From positions 66,380,552 through 66,444,551 of the forward strand of contig OX419756.1 of NCBI GenBank assembly GCA_948567375.1: DNA of 64,000 nucleotides. Reading direction: 5' to 3'. Numbering within the stretch: the stretch's first letter is position 1; every line of letters begins with the position of its first letter. The notes under the pieces were generated by a model. That model was not told where the DNA came from. It saw only the letters and a list, made by a program, of their open reading frames with translations, and ran no database searches. This stretch comes from Lunularia cruciata. Taxonomy: Eukaryota > Streptophyta > Marchantiopsida > Lunulariales > Lunulariaceae. The translations under genes and the position numbers were made by a program. Of the stretch, positions 26,445-39,338 are shown piece after piece.

Positions 26445-26758
26445 CCTACAAACCACCAAAACTCGTACCATAGCCAAACAAGATGGAAAATAGGATACAA
26501 GACCATGCAGAGGTAGAAACCATAACACCAAGCACTCATGACAAGATCAGTTCTGCAAAGTCAATGCTAAACAACCCTTTTCAAGGAGAGCCAAGCTCAA
26601 GGACTAGTGAACAACACGAACTAGCTAAGGAGAGGTCTCCAACAATTCAAGGAGGTAAGAAAGCATCAAACTACGTGAACTGCAAAGCAATGAAAATAGG
26701 ATCAAACTAAGCACAAGCAGCCATGTGCTTGACACACTCCCAAGACTAGACAAAACCC
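26445..26758. other. Unassigned DNA upstream of fragment C1
   Basis: It ends at a decayed primer site (ACACTACTGTTGGGG, about 26760-26774, aligned with GCGCCGGTGCCGAGG of E). It should therefore be LTR, but it does not match the family C LTR. A 75-codon frame (26483-26710) has no recognisable domain. Confidence 0.35.
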
Positions 26759-26775
26759 ACAACAACACTACTGTT

Positions 26776-28960
26776 GGGGATACAAATCTTGGAAGTGGAA
26801 GAATACAAAGCCAATTTCAAAACTAGATGTCAAAGCAATATGAATGTTTGTACTAAGAGAACAACAGGAAGAGAGAGTTCAAAGACAAATGTTGCATTGT
26901 GAAGAAGAGGAACGCAAGAAGATCCAATCTATTGTCAATGAAACCAAATAGGAGGTGTTGGAGTTCCAACTTCTTCACAAAGTTCAAGAAGCTTTGCAAG
27001 AACTCAAACAAAAGAAACACAAAGGCGGGTGGCAAGGCTACTTCTTGTCTCCATCTTCTTAGAAGAAGAAAGACTCTAGTGGGCAGACATACTCTTTACA
27101 ACCCAATACTTGACTTCCCTTAAAGATGTAAAGGAAGTCAAATTTATAAAGAATTTTTTTTGAGAAAAGACAACACAAATCCTAACGGAAAAAGAGTGCC
27201 AACATCTTCTAGGCACAATTCCTTGATTGTCTCAAAGCAATTTTGAAGAACACTTTGAGGGTGTTAAACCTCTTGCTTCTATTTGGGTTGAAGTCGACAC
27301 AAGCAGAGAGGTAGTAATTGTCAAAGAAGACCCGACATTGAACTTGACCAATTAGAACCCCTGAGCTATCAACATGGCATCAATACCAGTCAGTTCCTCT
27401 GTTCCATCAAGTTCAACCTTACCTCAACAAATTCCACCGAGTCAAACAATGACTTTGTTACTTGTCACCCGACATGCTTATAAAAAATACAAGGGGATAG
27501 AAAAAAATGAAGACTCCGATGAATTCATCAAAGAATTTGTAGTCATTTCTTTTGCTAATAAGGAACATGACTTGGCAGATTGTCTATGAATTTTTCCAAT
27601 TCTGCTCCAAAAGAAAGCACGGAGTTGGTATACACATGTAACCCAAAAGGAGTTCACACCAGCCAACTAGGCAGACTTGCAAAATGGCTTCATGGAACAA
27701 TTCTAGGAGGTTGATTATGACACAAGTGTCTTTGCGGCACTCAATGACTTGGACCAAGGAAGGAAGGAGAAGATGAGAGACTACTCTGAGCGGTACATGG
27801 CACTCTTGAACCGAGTCTCAAAGCAATTGGGTGTGGTGGGTTACTCTGATGCCCAAGCCATTACCTAGTTCTTGGGAGGACTTTCACCAAAGATTTGGAT
27901 CTTTGCCAAGGAGAAGAATGTAACTTCCTTGGATAAGGTACTCAAACATGTTGCCCATTATGAGGCGGCTCACTCTCACTCTACCGGTAATCAAAGAAAT
28001 CGGGAGAAGAAAAGCAAGAAGCCCAAAAGAAGAGATTCTCATAGCACATCCTCTTCTTTGGAGGAATCCTCTACATCTTCAAGTTCTTCTGTGGAATCCA
28101 AAGCAAAATCAAAGCCAAGAAGGATACAAAGACATAGAGGAAAGAAATCATTGATACCCTACGTGAAGAGTGTACATAAGGCAAACAACAAGCTAGATAC
28201 TCTTGTAAAAGAGTTTGTGGATTTTAAGATCCAGATGATTGGGGCAAAGGACCAAAGAAAGCCTCCATTATTTGGCAGATCCAATATATAGTGCACTACA
28301 TGTGGCAAGTCAGGCCATGCAAATACGGAATGCAATACTTGTAATGCATTTCTGGTGCAACAAATTGATTGGGTTCCAAGATGGAACCAAGAAGAGGAAG
28401 AGGAGGCAATGTACCAAATTCAAGAGGTACCGCCTCAGGCGAGCTCATCATACCAAGGACCAAGGTTCAGACCAAGGCAGTATAATCCCAATGCTCCCTC
28501 ACAAAGGTGAAATTAGGGAGAGTACCTCAAATACAATATTGTAGTGGATTTGGCATCCAGGAGTGTGAACATCACATTAGCTGTATAAGAAGCAGCTAAA
28601 TTTTGCCCTCAAGAAAGTAAGAACAATGTTTAAAAAAGATCTCCCTGCCATTTATCATTTTGAACAAGAAGATCTAGGATCTCCTAAAGTGGATGCGGAG
28701 ATTACAAGGTACATGATCACGTCAATACCCATTGATTTGGGTTTTGGTGTGAATGTCATGACTGAAGATACTACAAATTGGTTGGGGTATCATACGTTTG
28801 AGCCAACACCCCAAGTTCTGAAATTTGCAAACCAAACTAGGAGATGGCCATTGGACATGCTATCAAACATTACCACGATCATTGGAGGTGTGCCCTTCAA
28901 GTTGAATTCCATTGTGTTGTGACCAGTGACCCAAATTGTTTACTCGTTGTTGATTGGAAG
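26776..28960 (+). pseudogene. C1 gag-protease remnant
   Basis: Broken gag of the element E type. Its frames align with E: a coiled-coil N-terminal part (26890-27100), a capsid core (HAYKKYKGIEKNEDSDEFIK at 27470 and on), a Ser/basic hinge with SSTSSSSSVESK, and a CCHC knuckle CTTCGKSGHANTECN (about 28290). The protease has PIDLGFGVNVM (about 28730), where E keeps the active-site DSG; Ser is replaced by Leu. Several in-frame stops and frameshifts make it non-functional. The start just after a decayed primer site shows that it was the 5' end of an internal domain. Confidence 0.75.
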
Positions 28961-29089
28961 ACCTTGGTTGTATAGTGCCCAAGTTGTGGTGGATTGGCAC
29001 CAACAAAAATTGTGGTGTAAGGACATTTATCCAAGAACCAAAAGCTGGTGACCGTAAGTTGGACAAATGTTCCCCACCTCAGAGAAAAA

Positions 29090-29980
29090 ACTTTTTCAAA
29101 AGACAAGGATGAATCCAAAGATTCATTGTCTTTGTCTTCAGAAGAATCCAAAGATGAAGTCTAAGTCAATTACTGGAATGTTACGAGGTAGACGTTGATG
29201 ATGAAGATCCATATGACCTCACCTCGGGTGAAAATGACTTGGAGGAAGAGGGTTTGATGGCATCTCAACTCAGATTTAGCTAAGTGAGTCATGTTGAAGG
29301 AGCCATCAACCCCGATGATTGTCAAGATGTTGTGTTGGGTGAAGGAAAAATCTTAAAAATTTCAAAGACAGTCACTTTGGAGGAATTGGCAGGATACACT
29401 ACCCTATTTATAGAATTATAGGATGTATTTGCTTGGTCTATTGATCAAATGCCGGGTATACCACAAGAATTTGGAGAACATTGGATTGATCTAATTGAAG
29501 GTGCAATTTAGGTTTGGCAAAGACAATACTGCCCAAGTTGGGAAAGCCCTTTTCATGTATATGTGGATACTTTGTCCATGGCAATTGGAGTAGACTTGAA
29601 TTAGAAGGACAACAAGAAGAAGGATTACCCAATCTATTACACCAGCCGACAATTTTTGGTTTCATAAAGAAATTATTCTACAACTAAAAGAGAAGCACTT
29701 GGAACGGTGTATGCATGCAAAAAGTTCCACTACTACCTATTGGGCTACAAGTTTGTCTTCTATGTTAAGCATTATGTGTTGCAACATTTGGTCAAGAAGG
29801 CAGATTTGTTCGGGCAAATTGCAAGATGGATCTTGTTATTGCAAGAATTCACATATACTATACAAGTAAGGAAGGGAGCTTCACATTCAAATGTGGACTT
29901 CCTATCCAGGTAAGAAACTCAAGACTAAGAATAGGAGGTCAAAGATCACTTCCTTGATGAAGAGTTGAGAGTTATCTAGG
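29090..29980 (+). pseudogene. C1 pol remnant lacking most of RT
   Basis: The beginning of pol (VTLEELAGYTTLFIEL, then FAWSIDQMPGIPQEF, about 29370-29470) is followed almost at once by RNase H (VYVDTLSMAIGVDL, then YYTSRQF, about 29555-29655) and the tether KGASHSNVDFLSR (29880). The catalytic RT core is missing, an internal deletion of several hundred codons. Stops are frequent. The segment breaks off near 29980, where gag sequence starts again. Confidence 0.7.
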
Positions 29981-31244
29981 CAGACTTCAGAAACAATTTC
30001 CTGGAACGCTTTCGAGAAGTTGATTGTGACACGAGTGTCTTTGTGACGCTCAACGATTTGGACAAAGGCAAGAAGGAGATGTTGAGAGACTACTCTGAGC
30101 GGTTTATGGTGCTCTTGAACTGAGTCCCAAAGCAATTGGGTATGGTGGGTTACTCCAATGCTTAAGCCATTACTTGGTTCCTAGGAGTACTTTCACCAAA
30201 GATTTGGATCTTTGCCAACAAGAGGAATGTAACTTCCCTAGATAAGGTACTCAAACATGTCGCCTACTATGAGGCGGCTCACTCTTACTCTACCGGTAAT
30301 CAAAGAAATTGGGAGAAGAAAAGCAAGAAGCCCAAAAGGAGAGCTTCACATAGTACATCCTCTTCTTTGGAGGAATCTTCCACATCTTCAAGTTCTTCTT
30401 TGCAATTTGAAGAAGAATCAAAGCCAAGAAGAATACAAAGACATGGAAGAAAGAAACCATTGACACCTCTAGTGAAGAGTGTACATAAGGCAGACAACAA
30501 GTTGGATGCTCTTATCAAAGAGTTTTCAGATTTTAAGATCCAGATGATTGGGGCAAAGGACCGATGAAAGCCTCCATCATTTGGCAGATCTAACATATGG
30601 TGCACCATGTGTGGCAAGTCAAGCCATGCAAACATGGAATGCAATACTTGTAATGTATTTCCGGTGTAGCATATTGATTGGGTTCCGAGATGGAACTAGG
30701 AAGAGGAAGAGGAGGCGGTGTACCAAACCCAAGAGGTACCGCCTCAAGCGAGCATATCGTACCAAGGTCCAAGGTATGGACCAAGGGAGTATAACTCCAA
30801 TGCTCCCCCATGAAGACCACCAATGAGCAACCAAAACTAACCTCAAAATGTTGCACCAAAGCATGTTACAATTGTAGCTTGATGGGACAATGGTCTCCAA
30901 ACTATCCGAAGCCAAGACAAAAAATTGGGTATGTTCTCCTGTGTGGAAATTGTAAAGGATCAGGTTATACGGGCAATTAATGCCCTCATCCACCAAACCC
31001 AAAGCCACCTATAAATATGTACAGACCCCCATTGAGCGTGTTGCACTTCAGGCAAAAGGGGATACAAATGTAAATTGTATAACACTTGAGGATGAGAGAC
31101 CTCAAGAAAGGAGCCCGGCGTCTAAAGGAGAATGGCCGGACCTCAAAATTTTGAAAATTGAGACGTGCACCAGTAAGAAGAAGCGTGACCCCAAGGAACT
31201 GAGTATGACCTCTTTTTCCTCACAAAACGCAAAGAGACTATGCC
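29981..31244 (+). pseudogene. C2 gag remnant (second copy)
   Basis: Gag sequence restarts in mid-domain (NNFLERFREVDCDTSVFVTL) and runs parallel to 27690-28900. It covers the capsid C-terminal part, the Ser-rich basic hinge, a knuckle CTMCGKSSHANMECN (about 30601) and a second knuckle starting CYNC (about 30858). Many stops. It continues at 34991 after removal of the solo LTR 31245-34985; the join is bridged by the duplicated ATGCC. It comes from a different copy than C1, so the C region is a mosaic. Confidence 0.7.
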
Positions 31245-34200
31245 TGTGACAACCCGGCAAATATCACTTTTGCGGTAATCGAGTAAGTAAAGTTTGTTCT
31301 CATAGAGATACAATTCAGAATTGGTCAAATACGAAGTCAAACAGTAACATGTAGTTCTTCTTGGTTTCTTCTTTAATCTCTCAGGTAGAAACTACACCTA
31401 GAAGAGAGTAACAAGCTCACAATCTTGACAACTTGTCACAAATACACACACACATAATCACAACATAGCAAATTCTGTCCAAACAACTCTTGATTGTGAT
31501 GATTCAGATTCTCCCAAAGATGGCACATCACCGCAAAGAACGATTTCACCTCAAAATTGTGTTCCACCCCTCCATTGAAGGCACAACTTCCTTGATTAAA
31601 ATTGCTTCACATCAACTTCATGTTGCACTCACAAATGTAGAATACTACCAACACTACAATTCTTCTCGGATCTGTCAAGGCATTGCTCCGATGCACTTCA
31701 CTCAAGATCAAACACACTGAATAAAGATCAAGGCTGCAGAATCCAACATCCACAGATACACTGACTTGCACTTTGGAATTCTCCACTCACTCACAAACAC
31801 AAACATAGAATTGACAATCAGAATTAAGCTCAAGCGACGAGTATTGAAAACAATACTTTGCTTTATCTATCTTCAGAAATATGAATACTGAACAACATAA
31901 TATTGCAAATGCTTCCTTAAATACTGAAGCAAATGGCAGTTCTTCCTACTTATGCACCGTTTCCTAACATCTTTTCCTACCTACAGATCCAAACTGACAA
32001 TCCATCTTTTCATATCTGCCTCTTCCTATCTCAAAATTGACACTTATCCCGATCCGATGTCTACCTCATCATCGGCTTCCAAACCCAATGATCTTCCTAC
32101 TACTTCTCCTTCTTTGAGTATAGCTAATTCTACTAATTCCTTCACTAATACTACTACTTCTACACTAGGAACTACAATTGCACTAAAGAGTGACTTATCT
32201 AACTCTTTATCTCCTAACCCACTCCTCTTTAATGTGTCAAATAACAAGTCCAATGACACTTGAATTCCTACTTCTGCAACATCAGGTTTCTTCTCTGCTG
32301 TCACATTATTCCGAATTTTCTCTAACTCCAAATTGACTAAATCTAGTCTAAGACTAATGTTGTCTTCTACTTCTAACATCTTCCGGTCTACATGCTCTCT
32401 CAATCAAATCAACAACATGTTCATGTCCACATCCTTGGCTTTTCTCTTCCAAATTTCCTGCACAAGCAACTTCAACTCATATAGGCGGGCTTCTTCCAAT
32501 CTCCCTTCAGCCTCCATACTTAAGATTGCTCTCAACTTCCCCGCAACTTCTCCCACTGATTCCGACGCATATCCTCAAGAGCGCTCTACCTTTAGTTCTT
32601 CCCGATACATCTTCAGCTCGTCTTCGTACTCCGTAGCAAGCATCTTCTTTTCTTCCTCATATTGCGTGCTCTGCAACTCTGCACTTCTGACTAGATCTTG
32701 TAATCGTTCCTCTTCTTCTTGCTTGGCTGCTTACTCCCTCTACCATGCTTGATCCTTCCCCGCTGCACTCTTCTTCAAGCTGTCCAACTCCTGCTCCATC
32801 ACGATGGTCATCGCCTTCAAATGAATATTCTTGATGCACACATCACTCACTTCCTCCTTCATTTTGCTCAGCCACATTGCCTGTTCCTTTAATTCTCCGG
32901 CTTGCCTTTGTAGCTCTTTCTCTTGAACCTCGCAGCTCTCTTGTAACATTTTGAAAGTCTTCTTCTTCAAGACTTCCTCCCTCTGAAGTTCTTCTATTTC
33001 TTCATTTCTTTGGACTTGTTGCTCCTACAACCCCTTCACTTCACTCAACAAATGCATCACCACCTGCAACTCATTCATCCCCTTCCTACAATCTTGGGGA
33101 ATTGCTTTCCGATGCTCCTTCAGTAGCTCCAGCAACGGGGTGACCACTTTTGTCCGATAAGATATCCCACCGAAGCTTTCTTCATCTTTGTCACCGTCTT
33201 TGTCTTGAGTCTTCACCTCCTTCATTGGCTCCTTCATCTTTGTATCTTTAGAGACACCGTATCTGTACTTTCTTCTTCTTTACCTATTGAACTCGGCCCC
33301 GCTAGATACTCCTCCTTCTCCTTTGGTCTTGGCTTGTTCACCACCATAGCTATGCAATGACTCGTTATTCCAGGTTCTCTGTCCACCATCGCCTGACAAG
33401 CTTCACTGACCGCCACCGATTGCTAAACTTTAGGTTCCCCCTTGCTATCACTTCCAGACTCCTCACTTTTTAAGGTGAGCTCCTCTTCTTCAAATTCCTC
33501 CACTTGCGACTTGGTTTCTTTTTCTGACTCTGATCCCGATGATGCTTCTCTCACCATCTTTGTATTCTGCATAACCAATCTTTGAGTCTTCCTTTGAGTG
33601 GGAGGCGACTTTGCTTCTTTGGGTTTACCATGTTTCTTTGTCTTTGGACTGGTGACGTCTTTGACCTTCCATTGTCCGGTCTTCAAGAAATGATCATTGT
33701 TGGCTTGCAGGTGTATCATATACTATCGCTCTTCTTTGTCGGCTTCCTGTCTTAAGTCAGGATGGACATGAGACACCATGCAATGATGCTCCTCTTTTGT
33801 CAACAGGTTCAACCCAAAGTAGAAGTGCACTGCGAACGGTGCAAAATAATGCGGCGGAGAACCTGTTTGTCAATTGATCACCATGTGCCTCGTTCGGTGG
33901 TGAAAGCACTTTGCCCAATTCACCAGAAGTCCTGCAAACATCTGGTAGAAGAAGACTGCTTGCTGCATGTTCACATACGTTTTTTGTTTTGGCTTGAACA
34001 TGGCCATCATCGCCCCCATGATACTTCTCCTAATTGGGTCCCTATAGAACTCCACCTTGTAGCCATTTGTAGTTCTCGGAGCAAGAAACGAGTTGCAAAT
34101 TTCTGCCATTTCTTCTACAGCATCACACTTCTGATAGAAGGTGATCCATGTTGGCTCTCTTGCTTCCCTCCCCAATACTAACCTCCAATCCAACTCAGTC

Positions 34201-34985
34201 CATTGAGCCGGATTTCCTCTCTTCCCTACAACCTTGGGACCCTCCTCACAATTACTGGTAGCTATTTTTGCCATCACTCCCGTGAAACTGAAATTCCAGT
34301 TCCACGCTAAGAAGGTAATATGAAGTCTAGTCAAGACTTCAATTTTGGCTACTACATCTAACCTACAAATTGTGAAACTTTGCACCACCAACGCATTGGC
34401 CACCTTCTTTGCCATAATCTGCTCTCGCGTTCTATGACGCTGAAAGATGATGCCCTCTCCTGGATGAAACACCCTAACTCCTTTGGGATTTCGGAAAATT
34501 TCACTCTCAATGGGCTTCTAGACACGCATTACTGCAGGGCAACTACTCAAAGGAATTGGGAATTTACTTGGCATATTCAACTTGTTCCTACGTAGTTGCA
34601 ATTTTATATTACCCCAAATTGTAGTCATTCTTTAGTCGATTTCAAATTTGACCTCCTCTCTTCTGCGTGTTGATGTCTCTGGTCACTGTCAAGACATGCT
34701 TCTTGTGCCTCCGCCGTTTCTTGAAGTGTACTTTCTTGCCACGTACCAAGGTTGTTAAACGGTCTTTGTATCTCCTGCGCCTTCCAACCCAAAGATGATG
34801 CTCTTTGGACTTTTTCCGTCGTACCCTTCTTCTGAGTACCTCCATCATCGGATCCAATGTTGTCTTCTTTGGATGTCCTCCGAAGTTACTTCTGTCCATT
34901 CTTCATCCGCAATTCGGCTTTCAATGCTTACTTCTTCTCTTAAACACTAATAAACAGAAAAAAAACAAAAAATATGGGTGCCAGA
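31245..34985 (-). mobile_element. Solo LTR, family C, long coding type
   Basis: 3741 bp in minus orientation, TGTGACAACCCGG at the left and GGGTGCCAGA at the right, with a 5-bp target-site duplication ATGCC (31240-31244 and 34986-34990). The whole LTR is present including its embedded reading frame on the minus strand, which proves that the frame lies inside the LTR and not in the internal domain. Confidence 0.93.
32041..34899 (-). pseudogene. LTR-embedded ORF, most complete copy
   Basis: Read from 34899 leftward: a very basic N-terminal stretch (RRRVRRKKSKE, then FKKRRRHKKH, about 34642-34880), then a globular domain in the 200-codon frame 33870-34472 (TELDWRLVLGREA, NGYKVEFYRDPIRRSIMGAM, QQAVFFYQMFAG), an acidic Ser/Glu hinge (33423-33719), then long coiled-coil segments (32740-32970) ending in VDIGSG at 32044. 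At least six frames cover it, with stops between. No RT, protease or integrase signature is seen. I do not recognise the family; it could be a captured host gene or an accessory structural protein. Confidence 0.7.
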
Positions 34986-34990
34986 ATGCC

Positions 34991-35809
34991 CAAAGTCAAT
35001 CCTTTCTGCCAAGGAGGAAAAGATTCTCGCAAAAGCTAAAGCTAAAGCTTTGTAGAAAGAACTCAAGGAAGCAATTCTCAGAACTCGGGAGATGAGTTTG
35101 GAGGAGAGATGAAGACAAAGCCTCCAGTTTTTCCAACGGTACTCACTCTTGGTGAAAGGTGAAATTGATAAGTACTTGGGGGCCAGAATAATCTTTCCTG
35201 TCTTAAGTAGTGAGTGGGTCTCACCCATTGTCATTGTCTTAAAGAAGAAAACAAGGAAGATTCAAGTGTGCTAATATTTCCGCAAACAGAATACAATCAC
35301 AAGGAAGGATCATCATCCTCTTCCTTTTACCGATACAATTTTGGATCAAGTAGCTGGTCATTCTTTTCTACAGTTTTCTTGATGGATTTGTAGGGTACAA
35401 TCAAGTATCCATCCAAGAAGAGAACAAGGATAAAGCTACATTCACTACCAATTGGAGCACTTTCACTTACAATCAAATGCCCTTCAGGTTGTGTAATGCT
35501 CCCTCTAGTTTTCAGCAGATGATGAATGCAATTTTCAAGGATTTCTTATGCAAATTTGTGGAAGTCTTCATTGATGATTTTTGTGTGTTTGCACAAAGAG
35601 ATGTACATTTGGATTACCTTCCCCAAACTTTTAGAAGGTGTCATTTTGCCAATTTGTCATTACACCCAGAGAAATGCTTCTTCACAATGAAAGAGGGAAT
35701 TTTTTTGGGGCATTGGGTGTCAAGCCAAGGTATTGAAGTTGATGTTGAGAAGGTAAAAGTTATCTCAGCTTTGGAATCTCCAAAAAACATCCGAGAGCTG
35801 AGAGCCTTT
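34991..35809 (+). pseudogene. C2 reverse-transcriptase remnant
   Basis: Continuation of C2. The linker (RNKDSRK-like, 34991-35100) is followed by RT: SSEWVSPIVIVLKKK (about 35205), a damaged palm segment, MPFRLCNAPSSFQQMM (35477), the catalytic EVFIDDFCVFA (about 35560), CFFTMKEGIFLGHWVSS, and SPKNIRELRAF. It is cut at 35809 in the last motif by the start of the LTR at 35810. Only 35477-35809 is open. The missing remainder of RT is not found on the other side of element E. Confidence 0.75.
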
Positions 35810-38800
35810 TGTGGTGCCCACATTTTTTGTTTTTTTTCAAAATTAAGGAGAAGAAGTGTATAGAGAAGTCGGATTGCGCCTGTATGGTCAAAGAAGGCAA
35901 AGAAAAGAGTCTTTAGGATGAAACCTGAGGTAATGTGACTTTGGGTCATAAGGCAAAGTACTCAGAAATGCTCTATCAGCATACAACCCGAAGTAAATTG
36001 TCTTCATATTGGGGGATGGAGTTCAGCCCAAGGCAAAGACAATCTAACTACCTTTCGTCGGGGCAAGAAATTCAAGAAAGGACCATTCAAAACCGGCTGC
36101 CCATATGCACAAAGGTGATTGATAGTGATAGGTGCATGTAGGAGGTGTGATTTCTCGGTAGAAAACTCAAAGTAACAGAAGACAAAGAAGCGCAACTCTA
36201 TAAAAATCAAACTTGCAACGACAAAATGTTGAGTAATTTTCCTTTGCCGTTGCGAAGTTGTCTTGCAGGTGATTGTGGGAAGAGAAATAGAGTTTGAATC
36301 GTGTTAGTGCACAAGGGAGAAGTCGCGAGAGTGAAATCAAGAGAGAGTGAGAAAGTAGAAGAGATGGGAAGAAGAAAGAAGAACTCCAAATTCATAGTGA
36401 GAAATCATGCGATTTGGAGGTTAGACGTAATAGCAAGGATCTAAGTCTTGAGCTGACTTTGGATCACATTTCTAGCATGGAACTAGAATTTGAGCTTTCC
36501 ATGGTTCATGATAGAAATCATCGAGAGTAAGTGTCTCGATGGACCCAAGGAAGAAGGGAAGAGAGAAAATCCGGCTTGCTGGACAGAGTCAGATTGGAGA
36601 CTCGTACTTGGGAAGGAGGCAGGCTCGGAGCAGGGAGCCACGTTCTTGGGGAAGGGAGAGATAGCTCAGGAGACTCAAGAGGTGAGAGATGCTTTCTCTT
36701 CGAAGAGAACAAAGAATGGGTATAAGGTTGAGAGTTATAAGGATCCAGTGAAGAGAGGGATTGTGAGTGCTCTCATGGCAATCTTGAAGCCGGAGAGAAC
36801 AACTTATGTGATGAAACACCAAGCGGTGTTCTTCCATAAGTTGTTTGCAGGAGAACCTATTAATTGGGCAAGGTGCTTCCATGGGAGGAGAGATAGATGG
36901 TGTGGAATTTGCGGGATAAGTCGCCTCCACACTACATTGTGCCGTTTGTAGCACATTTCTACCTCGGGTTGAATTTGCTCAATTGGGCGGAGCAAAACAG
37001 AATGGTGTCTCACTTCCATCCCGACTTGAGAAGAGAAGTCGATGTGGAGGAATAGCAGTACATTCTTCAAATTCGGAGCACGGATGAGTACTACATGAAG
37101 ACGGGTAAGAGCATGGAGATAGAAGCGAGTACTCCGAAGTCAAAGAAGAGGGGTCGGCAAGGTGAAGCTGACGACATCAAGAAACCTCAGAAGACAAGGA
37201 GAGGCAACTTGAGGCGAGGTATGGTGGTAATCGAGTCAGAGGACGAAGACTCAAAAGAAGATGCTGAGCTACAAACTGAAGACTCGGAACACGAGGAGGA
37301 GCCTGAGCTAACAATGCAGAGTGGAGATACGAGTAGCGATAGTGATGAAGGGAGAGACATGACATCGGCACCAGCAGTTGACGACTATGAAGAAGCAGTG
37401 CAAGTTGAGATGGAAGCCGAAGACAACACACAGTTGGAAGACGAAGTAACTATGCCCAAAGAAAAGAAGATCGCAGTACAACAAGGAGTTTGCTCAAGAC
37501 GTAAGGCAAAGTGTGAAGCGGGGCCAAGTAAAGCAAAGGAAGAGGTAGGAGGAAGCTCGGGAAGTGAGGCTTTGATTCCGATACAAAGACTGCAGAGGAG
37601 AAGGCAAGTATCGGGTGAAGAAGAGGTAAGGAAGGAGATTTCTATGCAGGAAGAAGTAGTTGCGAGAGATGGAGTGGAGTACCTGCGGGAGGTAGTGTGC
37701 CCATTGTTGGTGAAATTGGAGCACAGGAAGAAGGGGATGCAATCAACTTGTCCAGAGGTAAAGACTATATTGCAAGTATTAGCGTGATTAGAAGAAGAGA
37801 ACTCGGAGTTGAAGAAGAGTATAACCCGAGGTGAGGAGGAAAGAGAAGTACTGCGAGCGGAGGCAGTAGAGAGAAGTTAGGTAATCAAAGACCTGAAGAG
37901 AGAATTAAGTTATTGAGAGGATCTTGTGAAGAAGAGTGACATAACAACGGAGAGACAAGTCGCAGAGTATGAAATCTTGAAGCAGCAGTTTGCTGATTCA
38001 AGAGTAGAAGTAATCCATGCTATGGCGAGAGTAGCAGCAAAGGATCAAGAGCTCAATAGGGTGATGGAGAGTGTCGAGGAGAAGAAGCAACTCTAGCAAA
38101 GAGAGTTGGCGGCACGATACAGAGAAGAAGATCAATTATGAGAGTTACTTCGTAGTCAGGAGGAGAAGGTTGTTCAGAAGGAGAAGGAGAAGGAGACGGT
38201 GAAAGCCAAGTTCGAAGAGGAGTTGGCAATGTACAAGGAGGACTGGCTTGCAGATCGAGAGTGAGAGAGAAAGATGAGATTGGAGCCAGTGAAGAAGATA
38301 GTCCTCAAGATGAATGCAATGTTGAGTACAGAGGCCAACGTTCAGATTGAAGCGACGAGACTGCACGAGTTGAAGTTGTTAGTGCAAGAGACGAGGCGAA
38401 GACAGGCAAAAGACACTGATTTGAATGCCTTGTTGATTAAGTTAAGAACTTGTGTAGACAGGAAGATATTAGAGGTAGAAGACAACATTTTAATTAGATA
38501 AGACTTAGTGAAAATAGAGATAGAAAAGCTTCGGAAGGATGTTAGAGCAAAACCGGAAGTAGATAACATAGGAGTACAAATGTCTTTGGAGTTACCAGTG
38601 GAGACATTAGAGAAGAGTGGGTCAAGAGATGAGGAGTTAGATAGATTACCCACTAGTGGAATTTTAGATTAGGAAAAAGAATTGCTGGATCTAGTAGAAG
38701 AAGTAGAAGATATGAAACCCGAGGATAGAGTAGTAAGAAGTAAATTTACTTTGGGTTTGGGTTTGAAAGCCGAGGAAGAAGTAGACATCGGATCGGAGTA

Positions 38801-39338
38801 GTAACAAATTTGAGATTTGAAGAGGCAGATATCAAGAGGTGCATTGTCATTTTGGATCTGTAGGTTAGAACAGTTGTTGTAGAACGGTATAGTTGTTAGA
38901 ATTGTCGATTTGTTCACTATTTAAGAGTGACATTTGCAGTATCATGTTGTTCAATGCTCATTATTTCTGAGAATAGATAAAGCAAAGTGCTGTGAAGCAG
39001 TGCTCGTCGCTTGAGCTTGATTCTGAGTATCAGCTTTGTGATTGTGTTTGTGAGTGTTTGGAGAAATTTGAAGTGCAAGTCAGTGTGTTTGTTGGATGTT
39101 GGATTCCATAGCCTTGATCTTCATTTTGTGTGTTTGATCTTGAGTGAAGTGCAATCAAAGCAATGCCTTGATAGATCTGAGTGGAATTGTAGTGTTGGTA
39201 GTATTCTGCATTTGTGAGTGCAGTGCAAAGTTGATGTGAAGCAATTTTGATCAAGGAAGTTGTGCCTTCAGTGGAGAGGTGGAACACAATTCTGAGGTGA
39301 AGTTGTTTTGCAGTGAAGTGCCGTTTTTGGGAGAGCCT
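35810..39338 (+). repeat. 5' LTR of element E, first part
   Basis: It begins TGTGGTGCCCACATTTTTTG and contains the LTR-embedded frame. It is broken at 39338 by element D and resumes at 51996; the junction bases read GAGAGCCT then GAATCATCACAATC, as in the undisturbed LTR at about 26180. Confidence 0.92.
36490..38801 (+). pseudogene. LTR-embedded ORF, element E left copy
   Basis: An N-terminal globular domain (36490-36951, with TESDWRLVLGKEA, NGYKVESYKDPVKRG and HQAVFFHKLFAGEPINWARC) shifts frame and continues through HYIVPFVAHFYLGLNLLN (about 36940-36990). A 230-codon acidic and basic segment follows (37095-37787; ESEDEDSKEDAE, then SSDSDEGRD), then coiled coil through TRLHELKLLVQETRRR (about 38360) to VDIGSE at 38801. 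About seven in-frame stops and one frameshift. The order matches the copies at 32041-34899 and 57476-59813. A structural or DNA-binding accessory protein is possible; no enzyme motif is seen. Confidence 0.7.

Noticed and set aside
26483-26710. Host gene exon (75 codons)
   Set aside because: No splice sites, domain or second copy. The length is expected by chance in this composition.
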